This document shows positions 44,225 through 52,906 of a stretch of 64,000 bases of DNA, piece after piece; the first letter of the stretch is position 1; every line of letters begins with the position of its first letter. A model generated the notes under the pieces. The model saw only the letters and a program-made list of their open reading frames with translations, did no database searches and was not told where the DNA came from. This DNA is from Thiorhodococcus mannitoliphagus (GTDB lineage: Bacteria > Pseudomonadota > Gammaproteobacteria > Chromatiales > Chromatiaceae), in assembly GCF_010915725.1 (NCBI RefSeq), contig NZ_JAAIJR010000009.1, positions 1 to 64,000 on the forward strand. Reading direction: 5' to 3'. A program made the position numbers and the translations under genes.

Positions 44225-44608
44225 CTAGCCGCGAGCCAAGAGGGCGTGGGCGAGCCCAATTCCGAGTGCGGTCATGCTAAGCGAGCCGACGAGATGGGCG
44301 AGCATGGCTCCTATGCCCCAGAGTAGCTCACCACGACCGAGAAGGTTGACGACCTCTGCCGAAAAAGTCGAGAAGGTCGTGAGCCCACCGAGGAATCCGG
44401 TGATGACGAACAGACGCAGCTCTGGAGGCAGACTTGGGTGGCGGCCAAGCCAGGTGAATGCAAAGCCGATGAGCAGGCCGCCCAGTAGATTCGCGGCGAG
44501 GGTGCCCAAGGGCAAGGTGGGGAAGACGGGATTGAGTCGGCTGCCGAGCACCCAACGAAACACCGCACCAAAGCCGGCACCAACGAAGACGGAAAGAACG
44601 GACAACAA
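44225..44608 (-). CDS. crcB: Fluoride channel CrcB (Fluc)
   Basis: About 127 residues with four hydrophobic segments. Conserved motifs: [30 protein letters not shown] (with the central N) and [19 protein letters not shown] (TTFST). Two copies form a dual-topology fluoride channel. There is no ATG: TTG at 44614 lies only 3 bases after the AGAGG ribosome site, while TTG at 44608 lies 9 bases after it, so 44608 is preferred. No fluoride riboswitch was recognisable in the upstream 100 bases. Confidence 0.92.
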   Translation of the reverse strand: MLSVLSVFVGAGFGAVFRWVLGSRLNPVFPTLPLGTLAANLLGGLLIGFAFTWLGRHPSLPPELRLFVITGFLGGLTTFSTFSAEVVNLLGRGELLWGIGAMLAHLVGSLSMTALGIGLAHALLARG

Positions 44609-44702
44609 GGACAAGTACCTCTGGCTGATCAGGGCATCATCACGACGATCTGCGCTCGAAGGCTAAAAGATCCCAGGCGGAGATGAAAGTTGGGAATGAG
44701 TC

Positions 44703-44803
44703 GAAGAATGCGTCCATCTAATGGTGTTCCGACGCGAGCGATGCCGCCTGAAATCCCCCTAGCCCCCTTTGCGAAAGGGGTGAAGTCGTTGATGGGCGCC
44801 TTC
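44703..44803 (+). repeat. Dispersed repeat family R2, copy 4
   Basis: GAATGCGTCCATC, GACGCGAGCGATGCCGCC, CCCCCTTTGCGAAAGGGG and GTTGATGGGCGCCTTCTTA match the R2 copies at 5170 and 27131. It lies between crcB and the SleB-type gene. A short hairpin GCCTGGG/CCCAGGC (44847-44868) follows. Confidence 0.75.
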
Positions 44804-45091
44804 TTAGGGACCCGATGCGTGCGTCCGTGGGGCTAGCGCTGATCGTGCCTGGGGCGGCGCTCCCAGGCTTGTGGCAAAGCACCGCATTGGCGCGGTATGC
44901 CTGATCTGAAACACAGATAGCGCCTATCCCGGGGTGCGCACTGTGCGGGAATTGGCGATTGCGAGCCTCTTAGAGGCGACGTTGTGTGCTCGAGTGCGCA
45001 GATTTACGCATTAGGGATTTCCCTTACATCGATCTTTGTCCTAAGATGTCGCCAATGTCTTTCGCATGCTTTGCACAAGAGAATCCCGAAT

Positions 45092-45622
45092 ATGAGATTA
45101 CTCTCCCTGACGGCCTTGTCTGCCATGATGTTCCCCGCACTCTTGGGCTCGACCCATATCGAGCTTGGCTCGTCTAAGCGCGTCGAGCAAGTCGCTCAGG
45201 CATCTGACGCGACCCCTTTGATTGATGAACAGGATTTGCGCTGCCTGGCACTGAACGTCTATCACGAGGCGCGCTCGGAGCCGGAATCGGGTCAGATCGC
45301 CGTCGCTCGCGTGACCTTGAATCGTGTTGACTCCAAAGCCTTTCCTGGCTCCGTCTGCGCTGTCGTGAAGCAGGGGGGCGTCAAGCGTAACCGCTGTCAG
45401 TTCTCTTGGTGGTGCGACGGGCGTTCGGATCAGCCGACCGATGCGCGGGCTTGGCGGCGGGCCATGGAGATTGCGCGGCGCGTGCTCAACGAGGCCGTTC
45501 CGGATCCGACCCGGGGCGCGCTCTACTACCATGCAAACTACACCAAGCCCTCGTGGTCGAGGGCCTATCACCGCACCACACGCATCGGTCGTCACTTGTT
45601 CTATCGCCCGACCAAGATTTAG
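45092..45622 (+). CDS. SleB-type cell wall hydrolase
   Basis: A 176-residue protein from ATG 45092. It has a signal peptide to about residue 20 (LTALSAMMFPALLGS). The Hydrolase_2/SleB domain follows: LRCLALNVYHEARSEPESGQIAVA with the catalytic glutamate in YHEAR, VVLN-like RVTLNRVDS, CQFSWWCDG and GALYYHANY. Such enzymes cut peptidoglycan glycan strands; in Gram-negatives they act in the periplasm, separate from spore germination. Single gene. Confidence 0.87.
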   Translation: MRLLSLTALSAMMFPALLGSTHIELGSSKRVEQVAQASDATPLIDEQDLRCLALNVYHEARSEPESGQIAVARVTLNRVDSKAFPGSVCAVVKQGGVKRNRCQFSWWCDGRSDQPTDARAWRRAMEIARRVLNEAVPDPTRGALYYHANYTKPSWSRAYHRTTRIGRHLFYRPTKI

Positions 45623-45740
45623 CAAAGGCGAGAATTTGCGCTGAGGTTTGGCGCTGCTGCAGTCCTTGATGCGTTGCTCCATCGTTGGTCTCATCGCGAA
45701 TCGGGCGGCGTTGGCTGACAGCTGAATGCCAGCCGCCGTG

Positions 45741-47225
45741 CTATTCCACCCGCCCGTGCACCAGCCAGCGCCGTCGTACCCGGTCGTAGAAAACCCAGAG
45801 TAGCTCGCCTTTTTGCGTCTCGGCGAAGTGATATTCGCGGTGAACCGGGCGTATCCACCAGCCGCCGGCGATGACGTAGGGGCCGGAGACGCGGACCACC
45901 GGGCCTTGCTCTAGGCCGTGCAGCATCCAGCCGTCCGGCTCTTGGCGGGGACGTGGCGGGAGCGGGATGGGCTGACGGTAGAGGCGGCGGATCAGACGAC
46001 GGTGTGCGATCGGTCTGGGCTGCGCGGGCTCGAGCTTGGTCAGAAGCCCCCAGTCGAAGCCGTTCTCTGGCAGATGGCCGGCGCGCAGACGGGCGTGCAC
46101 CACGGCCTGCTCGCCAAGTGCGGCGCGCACGCGTGCCAGGGAGCGGTTGGCGGCGTCTAGGCTTCGTCTCGGGTGCTCGGTGAGCAGCTCGAGCTGGCGT
46201 TGCTCCGGCGTGACGGCGTGGATGAGCAGGCGCACTTCCTCAACACCATCCGGTAGGCCTGTGCCGGCCAATCTCAGTGTGATCAGCTCTAGGAGCTGGC
46301 GTGCGTCGAGCGTCGGCGCGGCGGGTCGGATGTGCTCTTTATGCAGACCCAGGCGTTCGAAGCGGAACAGTAGCCGCAGGGCATCGAGGACTTGGCCGCG
46401 TCCGGCCAGCTCATCCAGTAACGGCGTTAGCAGCCGCTCGATCAGGTGCATCAGGCGCTCGGTATCGGTCTCGACGTGATCCAAGGCCGCGCGCGCCATG
46501 ATCGGCTCAAGCGGGCGCTCGGGCTGTAATGGGAGACTGAGATCGCCCGAGGCTTGGCGGTACAGCGCGAAAGTGGCGGGGCCGTAGCGTTGGCGCACGC
46601 CCTCCGGCGGTAGCCTCAGGAACTGGCCCAGGGTCAGCACGCCGAGCTTGGCGAGCGCATCCCTCGTCTTGGGCGCGATCATCAGTCGGTCGAGGGGAAC
46701 CTGCTCTAGGGCGCGCTGCTCCTCGGCGGGATCGGACAGCAGATGCACGCCACCTCTGGACTTGGCGAGCGCATAGGTGGCGAAACGGCGGAAGCCGACG
46801 ATGATCGTTGCCCGGAAGCCTTGCGCGCTGAGGTCGCCCTCCAGGCCTGAGGCCCACTGCATCAATGATCCGTAAAGACCTTCAAGCCCGGAGGCGTCGA
46901 GCCAAAAGACACCTGGTTCGCTCTGAGCCGGCTCGACATGGGGCGTGTGGCTGTGTAGCCCTTTGGTGATGGTGTTGACGGCTCGGTTGATCGCTGTCTC
47001 GGGCACCTCGGCGGCGCGCAGGTCTGCGTTCAGCGAGAGCGCGGTCGCGAAGCGCATGCCGGTGCGGATGCGCGCGCATCGCGCGGGCTCGTTGACCCAG
47101 AGCAGGACACCCTTGGGCGTGTCGCGGTCGACGACGGCGACGGGGTGCCCGCGCCAGTCCGGGTGCTGCTTGAGGAGGAGCTGGAGCGGGAAGGCCGGGA
47201 GTTCAACAGAGGCCGTCCGGTCCAT
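45741..47225 (-). CDS. imuB: ImuB-like Y-family DNA polymerase homologue
   Basis: A 494-residue protein. The UmuC/ImuB N-terminal half contains HPDWRGHPVAVVDRD, GIRTGM-like ARIRTGMRFATAL, the helix-hairpin region APKTRDALAKLGVLTLGQFLRLPPEGV, and a C-terminal ImuB-type domain ending WLVHGRVE. Where active Y polymerases have SIDE, this has FWLDASGL, so the catalytic acid pair is missing, as is known for ImuB. It acts as the clamp-binding hub of the SOS mutasome with ImuA and DnaE2. It overlaps imuA by 23 bases. No dnaE2 gene follows in the window. Confidence 0.9.
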   Translation of the reverse strand: MDRTASVELPAFPLQLLLKQHPDWRGHPVAVVDRDTPKGVLLWVNEPARCARIRTGMRFATALSLNADLRAAEVPETAINRAVNTITKGLHSHTPHVEPAQSEPGVFWLDASGLEGLYGSLMQWASGLEGDLSAQGFRATIIVGFRRFATYALAKSRGGVHLLSDPAEEQRALEQVPLDRLMIAPKTRDALAKLGVLTLGQFLRLPPEGVRQRYGPATFALYRQASGDLSLPLQPERPLEPIMARAALDHVETDTERLMHLIERLLTPLLDELAGRGQVLDALRLLFRFERLGLHKEHIRPAAPTLDARQLLELITLRLAGTGLPDGVEEVRLLIHAVTPEQRQLELLTEHPRRSLDAANRSLARVRAALGEQAVVHARLRAGHLPENGFDWGLLTKLEPAQPRPIAHRRLIRRLYRQPIPLPPRPRQEPDGWMLHGLEQGPVVRVSGPYVIAGGWWIRPVHREYHFAETQKGELLWVFYDRVRRRWLVHGRVE

Positions 47226-47829
47226 GGTAGCGCTCGCGATGCGTCCATCCTGGGCCTAGACGCTTGTCCTTGAGGATGCGTGCCTCGCAGTGGAAGTGCT
47301 GTTGGGCGCGCTCTGTCCGAGTTGCCTGCGCGCGTAGCGAGATCAGCGAGCCCACCGAGGGCTGATGTGCTTCCTTGCGGGTCAGGCAGAGGAGGGCGGT
47401 GTCATGCTTCTTCGCCAGCGCGGCGAGTCGATTCTGTGCGGCAAGCGGCAGGTCGTCGTCGCGGCCAAGATCCATGACGATCAAGCCGAAGGCGCCTGAA
47501 CGCAGCAGCAGGTCGGCGGCGCGTGCGGCATCTAGGGTGCCTGGTGTCCAGACCACGGCCAAGGCGCCGAGATCGACTCCGGTCGCGGCGACATCGGGTG
47601 GATAGAAGCTGCTCTCGCGTCGCGTGATCCAGGCGACTGGCTCACCGCCTCGCTGGGTCTCGCCGACCAAGTCGACGGCCAGGCTCAATGCGGCCGTGGC
47701 CTCGGTGCCCGAGATCTCGCTGAAGCGACCGGCGAAGGCGCTCAGGTTCCAGGTGGCGGGTCTTTCCTCGCGCTTGAGGCCTTGCTGCAGGTCGGTGAGG
47801 GCGATGGCGGTCGAGCGTTGCATGCGCAT
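47203..47829 (-). CDS. imuA: ImuA-like translesion synthesis protein (RecA/SulA-related)
   Basis: A 208-residue protein with RecA-like core: GRFSEISGTEATAALSLAVDL replaces the Walker region (no lysine, as usual in ImuA), WITRRESSFYPPDVAATGVDL and GAFGLIVMDLG. It lies between lexA and imuB in the same direction, the classical lexA–imuA–imuB SOS cassette order. ATG 47829 and the in-frame ATG at 47823 have no strong ribosome site. Confidence 0.87.
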   Translation of the reverse strand: MRMQRSTAIALTDLQQGLKREERPATWNLSAFAGRFSEISGTEATAALSLAVDLVGETQRGGEPVAWITRRESSFYPPDVAATGVDLGALAVVWTPGTLDAARAADLLLRSGAFGLIVMDLGRDDDLPLAAQNRLAALAKKHDTALLCLTRKEAHQPSVGSLISLRAQATRTERAQQHFHCEARILKDKRLGPGWTHRERYHGPDGLC

Positions 47830-47900
47830 AGGGCTTGATTTCAGAGCAGTCGTTGAGCCGCAAAGGCGTGGTTGCCGAGATCGGTCGGGAGAGGCGGCCT

Positions 47901-48068
47901 CTAGGAGCCTGTCCGACTTAGGATGAATCGGCTGCGGAATCGGGAGAAGGGTCCCTTTCGCCCCGCTTTTTCGTTACATAGAACCACTATGCGCCTCAAA
48001 ACCGGAACGAAATGGCCTCGCTCTCCCACTTCCTCGCTTCGATCCCCCCAAGTCGGACAGGCTCCTAG
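47901..48068. mobile_element. MITE-like element, 168 bp, with 19-bp terminal inverted repeats
   Basis: CTAGGAGCCTGTCCGACTT (47901-47919) is the exact reverse complement of 48050-48068. The ends are flanked by or include CTAG, a palindromic target that would be duplicated on insertion, so the inverted repeat proper is GAGCCTGTCCGACTT. No transposase is encoded inside. It lies between lexA and imuA and could change their cotranscription. Confidence 0.78.
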
Positions 48069-48209
48069 GCCGACTTGTCTTGAGCGTTCCTGTGTCTTGC
48101 GGCAGCCTCCTTCGATTGTTGGTGTCGTTCTTGAGAGCGACACTCCGATGCCTGCGCTTGGATGTCGGTCAGTCATGGCGCAGAGCGCAGCCAGCATGGC
48201 TGGCCGCTT

Positions 48210-48857
48210 CTAATCCAAATAGCGTCGGACCTCGATGACGCGCCCGACGATCTCGAGCTGCTTGGGGTCTGGTGTCATGACCGGGTAGTCCGGGTTCTCC
48301 GGATGCAGCTCGATCCTTTCCTCACGTAGACGCAGGCGTTTGACCGTCGCTTCCTCACCGACCAATGCGACCACGATGGCGCCGTCGTCGGCTTTTGGCT
48401 GGCGACGCACGACGACGATGTCGCCGTGCAGGATGCCGGCGTCGCGCATGCTCTCGCCGCGCACGCGCAGGCCGAAGAGCGCGTCATCGGCGCCTGCCCG
48501 ATCCGGTTCGATCGGGAGATAACCCTCAAGGTCCTCGACCGCCAAGCTAAAGGCGCCGGCTGAGACACGGCCAAGGAGGGGGATCAGGCGGGGTGGGGCG
48601 GCTGGCGTTCTTCCTTTAAGTCCGCCACTCGGTCCCCCTGGGCACTCACCGAGTCGGTAGCCGCGCGCCTTGCCTGGATCCTTGTCGAGGCGACCATCGG
48701 CGACCAATGCCTCGAGATGCTCACGTGCGCTCTGCACGGAGCGAAAGCCAAAGGCCTCCTGAACCTCTCGTACGGTTGGTGGTCTGCCGGCCGAGAGTCG
48801 ATCCCGCATGAATTTGAAGACCCGCTCACGGGTTTGCCCTGCTGGTGTTCGGCCCAA
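48210..48857 (-). CDS. lexA: SOS repressor LexA
   Basis: A 215-residue repressor. TTG 48857 is taken as start: GGAGG lies 9 bases before it, and the protein then begins GRTPAGQTRERVFKFM as in LexA; another TTG at 48881 is possible. The winged-helix domain reads RPPTVREVQEAFGFRS. The self-cleavage site is VSAGAF (Ala100-Gly101), with catalytic Ser136 (RGESMRD) and Lys173 (EEATVKRL). On RecA activation it cleaves itself and frees SOS genes, here including imuAB downstream. The hinge is long and glycine/proline-rich. Confidence 0.94.
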   Translation of the reverse strand: MGRTPAGQTRERVFKFMRDRLSAGRPPTVREVQEAFGFRSVQSAREHLEALVADGRLDKDPGKARGYRLGECPGGPSGGLKGRTPAAPPRLIPLLGRVSAGAFSLAVEDLEGYLPIEPDRAGADDALFGLRVRGESMRDAGILHGDIVVVRRQPKADDGAIVVALVGEEATVKRLRLREERIELHPENPDYPVMTPDPKQLEIVGRVIEVRRYLD

Positions 48858-48907
48858 GGTGCATCGCCTCCGGAGCGACAAAGGTCAGTGCGATAGAGGA
48901 TATATAG

Positions 48908-48921
48908 CATACATTTGTATG
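48908..48921 (-). promoter_or_regulatory. Candidate LexA operator (CATAC-N4-GTATG)
   Basis: CATAC-ATTT-GTATG is a 5-bp inverted repeat with 4-base spacer, 51 bases upstream of the lexA start, overlapping an AT-rich promoter-like CTATATAT on the minus strand. It is unlike the enterobacterial CTGT-N8-ACAG box, but LexA sites vary among gammaproteobacteria. Autoregulation is inferred from position. No second copy was seen before imuA or rdgC. Confidence 0.5.
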
Positions 48922-49102
48922 GTCTGTGGAGTGAGATTTGGGTGATTGATACGCCTAGCTCAATCGAGAGTGCCCTGTTGGGGCGGGCGGCTGTCGCCTG
49001 ACGGCTAGCTGAAGGCGGTGGCCCAGGCCGCGGTTTCGAAGTGGCGTGCATCGTCGGGAGAGGCGTCTGGAGCCGGACGCGCAAAACCACAGTCGTCAGC
49101 TC

Positions 49103-49156
49103 TTGACAGCTGAGGATTTGGCTCTACCATTAGCACTCGTTTCCGGTGAGTGCTAA
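49103..49156 (+). promoter_or_regulatory. groESL promoter with perfect CIRCE operator
   Basis: TTGACA (49103-49108) and TACCAT (49125-49130) form a sigma-70 promoter with 16-base spacing. TTAGCACTC-N9-GAGTGCTAA at 49130-49156 is an exact CIRCE inverted repeat, the site of the HrcA repressor. The operator starts at the last base of the -10, so HrcA binding would block transcription. hrcA is not in the window. Confidence 0.93.
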
Positions 49157-49223
49157 CAACCGGGCATCATCCCGCAACGCGGGCACTCGACAACTCCTTC
49201 TCAACCTAACGAGGAGCCACTCA

Positions 49224-49514
49224 ATGAATATCCGTCCTTTGCATGACCGCGTCGTCGTCCGTCGCATGGAAGAGGAGCGCACGACCGCCGGCGGCATCGT
49301 GATTCCAGATTCCGCGACCGAGAAGCCAATCCAGGGTGAAGTCATCGCCGTCGGCAATGGCAAGATCCTGGACAATGGCGAGAGTCGTCCTCTGGACCTC
49401 AAGGTCGGCGACCGCGTCCTCTTCGGCAAGTACTCCGGCACCGAAGTCAAGCTCGACGGTCAGGATTTCCTGGTGATGCGCGAAGACGACATCATGGGCG
49501 TCGTCGAAGGCTAA
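49224..49514 (+). CDS. groES: Co-chaperonin GroES
   Basis: A 96-residue protein from ATG 49224, with GAGGAG 8-13 bases before it. [29 protein letters not shown] with the mobile loop, and [12 protein letters not shown] are canonical. It caps the GroEL ring in the cytoplasm. It is the first gene of a heat-shock operon under CIRCE control. Confidence 0.98.
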   Translation: MNIRPLHDRVVVRRMEEERTTAGGIVIPDSATEKPIQGEVIAVGNGKILDNGESRPLDLKVGDRVLFGKYSGTEVKLDGQDFLVMREDDIMGVVEG

Positions 49515-49588
49515 TCGCCCTCCGAGCCCGGCACTGACCTCACCAGGCAGTCAATTCAAAACATCGAATCGTAATCCGAGGAATCTAG

Positions 49589-51238
<1,650 letters not shown>

Positions 51239-51260
51239 GCCCGGTTTCGCACCTGTCTGA

Positions 51261-51288
51261 AAAAGCCCCGCTTCGGCGGGGCTTTTTT
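51261..51288 (+). terminator. Rho-independent terminator of groESL
   Basis: GCCCCGC (51265-51271), loop TTCG, GCGGGGC (51276-51282), preceded by AAAA and followed by six T. It lies 23 bases after the groEL stop. Confidence 0.95.
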
Positions 51289-51373
51289 GTGGGTGATCGC
51301 TAAGTTACGCCCTCTAGCTGCTGCGCGGACATTCTGGTCACACGCCGAAGACATTGGGGCGATCCGCGCTTAG

Positions 51374-51844
51374 ACTAACAGGCCAGGATTACGATATTAC
51401 CAGCCTGTTGCCGTCAACCGCGCCATCAAGGTCATCGCCAAGGGGCAGCCGCGCGTGCTACGGGTCATGGCGACCGGAACCGGGAAGACCTATACCGCCT
51501 TTAAGATCATCTGGCGCCTGTGGAAGGTCAAGACCATCGTCTCTTGTGACGACCAGGACCATGCCGAGCGCATGCGCCAGGAGCTGGTGAAGATCATCCC
51601 GGCCGCGGCAAGCAACCGCCGCTCCGTGATGCGCATCACCGGCGACGACAACGAAGGCAAGGCCCAGCTTTCCTACTTCATCGACAACGACGAGGCTTAT
51701 CCCGCCATCGCTACCACCTCCAAGCTGCTCACCACTGGGGTGGATGCCAAGACCTGCAAGCTCATCGTGCTGGATCAGCACATCAACTCCATGACCGAGT
51801 TCAAGCAGATCATTGGTCGTGGCAACCGCCTGCGCGAGGACTAG
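51374..51844 (+). pseudogene. Relic of type I restriction endonuclease subunit HsdR
   Basis: The frame opened after a TAG at 51371 reads [33 protein letters not shown] (Walker A GTGKT), then jumps to [45 protein letters not shown] and [14 protein letters not shown]. These are N- and C-terminal parts of the HsdR helicase joined with about 200 residues missing between WRLWK and VKTIV, and with the nuclease domain and the C-terminus absent. No hsdM or hsdS is nearby. A remnant of a lost restriction system. Confidence 0.8.
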
Positions 51845-51985
51845 GTGCACCCTCCTTCGCAACGACCATCAGCTCGCGCGCCTAATTGGCTGAGGCCGCG
51901 CGGTTCGGCAAGTCAATATTCTCCAACGGAGCCGGTCAATGCGTGTCATTGATCGGGTGACCATCATTCATCTAAGGGAGCCAAC

Positions 51986-52897
51986 GTGGATATCGACGCC
52001 TTGAATGCTGAGTTCGGCATTGCCGGGACCTTGCGCTTCGTCGAGGGGCGGAGCGGGTTTTTGATGATCGAGGTCGAAAACGCGCTGGCGACGGCGACGA
52101 TCACGCCCTTTGGGGGGCAGGTTCTGCACTATCGTCCTCGTGAAGCGCCCGATGATCTGCTTTTCCTGAGCGATCAGGCGCATTTTACCGCTGGCAAGGA
52201 GAACAAAGGGGGGATTCCGATCTGCTGGCCCTGGTTCGGCCCTGATCCGGAGGGGCAGGGGAGGGCGACCCATGGCTTCATCCGCTGCTTGCCCTGGACG
52301 CTGCATGTCTGCGAGGAGCTTGAGGACGGCTCGACGCGGATTCACTTGGGGATCACGGACGATGAGGCGACGCGTGCGATCTGGCCCTTGCCTTTTGAGC
52401 TTGGGGTCGAGATCCTCGTCGGCTCGACCTTGGCGGTGACCCTCGTCAGTCGTAACAGGGGCGATCATCCCATGCGGATCACCCAGGGGCTGCATAGCTA
52501 TTTCAAGGTGGGCGATGCGACACGGATTCGCGTGCTAGGGCTCGAGGGTTGTCGCTACATCGACAAGGCCAGGGGTGCGGGTGATGCGCGCATTGTGCAG
52601 GATGGTGCGATCACCGTCGGTGCCGAGGTCAATCGTATCTACGAGGCGGTTCCCGCGCGTCTCGCGATCGAGGATCCAGTGCTCGGTCGGCGTATCGGAA
52701 TCGACACCCGGCACAGCCGCACCTGCGTGGTCTGGAATCCCTGGATCGAGACCTGCCGCGAGATGGAGGACTTGGGCGACGAGGACTATCGGCGCTTCAT
52801 CTGCGTCGAGACCGTCAACACCGCCTCGGAAGTCATCGAGATTCCCCCGGGTCAAGAGGCCCGCATCGGCGCGGACTATCGTGTCGAATCGCTTTGA
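51986..52897 (+). CDS. D-hexose-6-phosphate mutarotase (YeaD-like)
   Basis: A 303-residue aldose 1-epimerase-like beta-sandwich. The GTG start 51986 follows AAGGGAG. Conserved parts: GGQVLHYRP, GIPICWPWFGP, THGFIRCLPW (catalytic histidine) and GLHSYFKVGD, then VVWNPWIE and a late CVET with the catalytic glutamate. It interconverts alpha and beta anomers of glucose 6-phosphate and similar hexose phosphates in the cytoplasm. Ends 9 bases before glnE and is probably cotranscribed. Confidence 0.93.
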   Translation: MDIDALNAEFGIAGTLRFVEGRSGFLMIEVENALATATITPFGGQVLHYRPREAPDDLLFLSDQAHFTAGKENKGGIPICWPWFGPDPEGQGRATHGFIRCLPWTLHVCEELEDGSTRIHLGITDDEATRAIWPLPFELGVEILVGSTLAVTLVSRNRGDHPMRITQGLHSYFKVGDATRIRVLGLEGCRYIDKARGAGDARIVQDGAITVGAEVNRIYEAVPARLAIEDPVLGRRIGIDTRHSRTCVVWNPWIETCREMEDLGDEDYRRFICVETVNTASEVIEIPPGQEARIGADYRVESL

Positions 52898-52906
52898 GTA
52901 GAGTCT

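Noticed and set aside
44615-44720. Fluoride riboswitch before crcB
   Set aside because: The conserved GATGG and pseudoknot sequences were not found.
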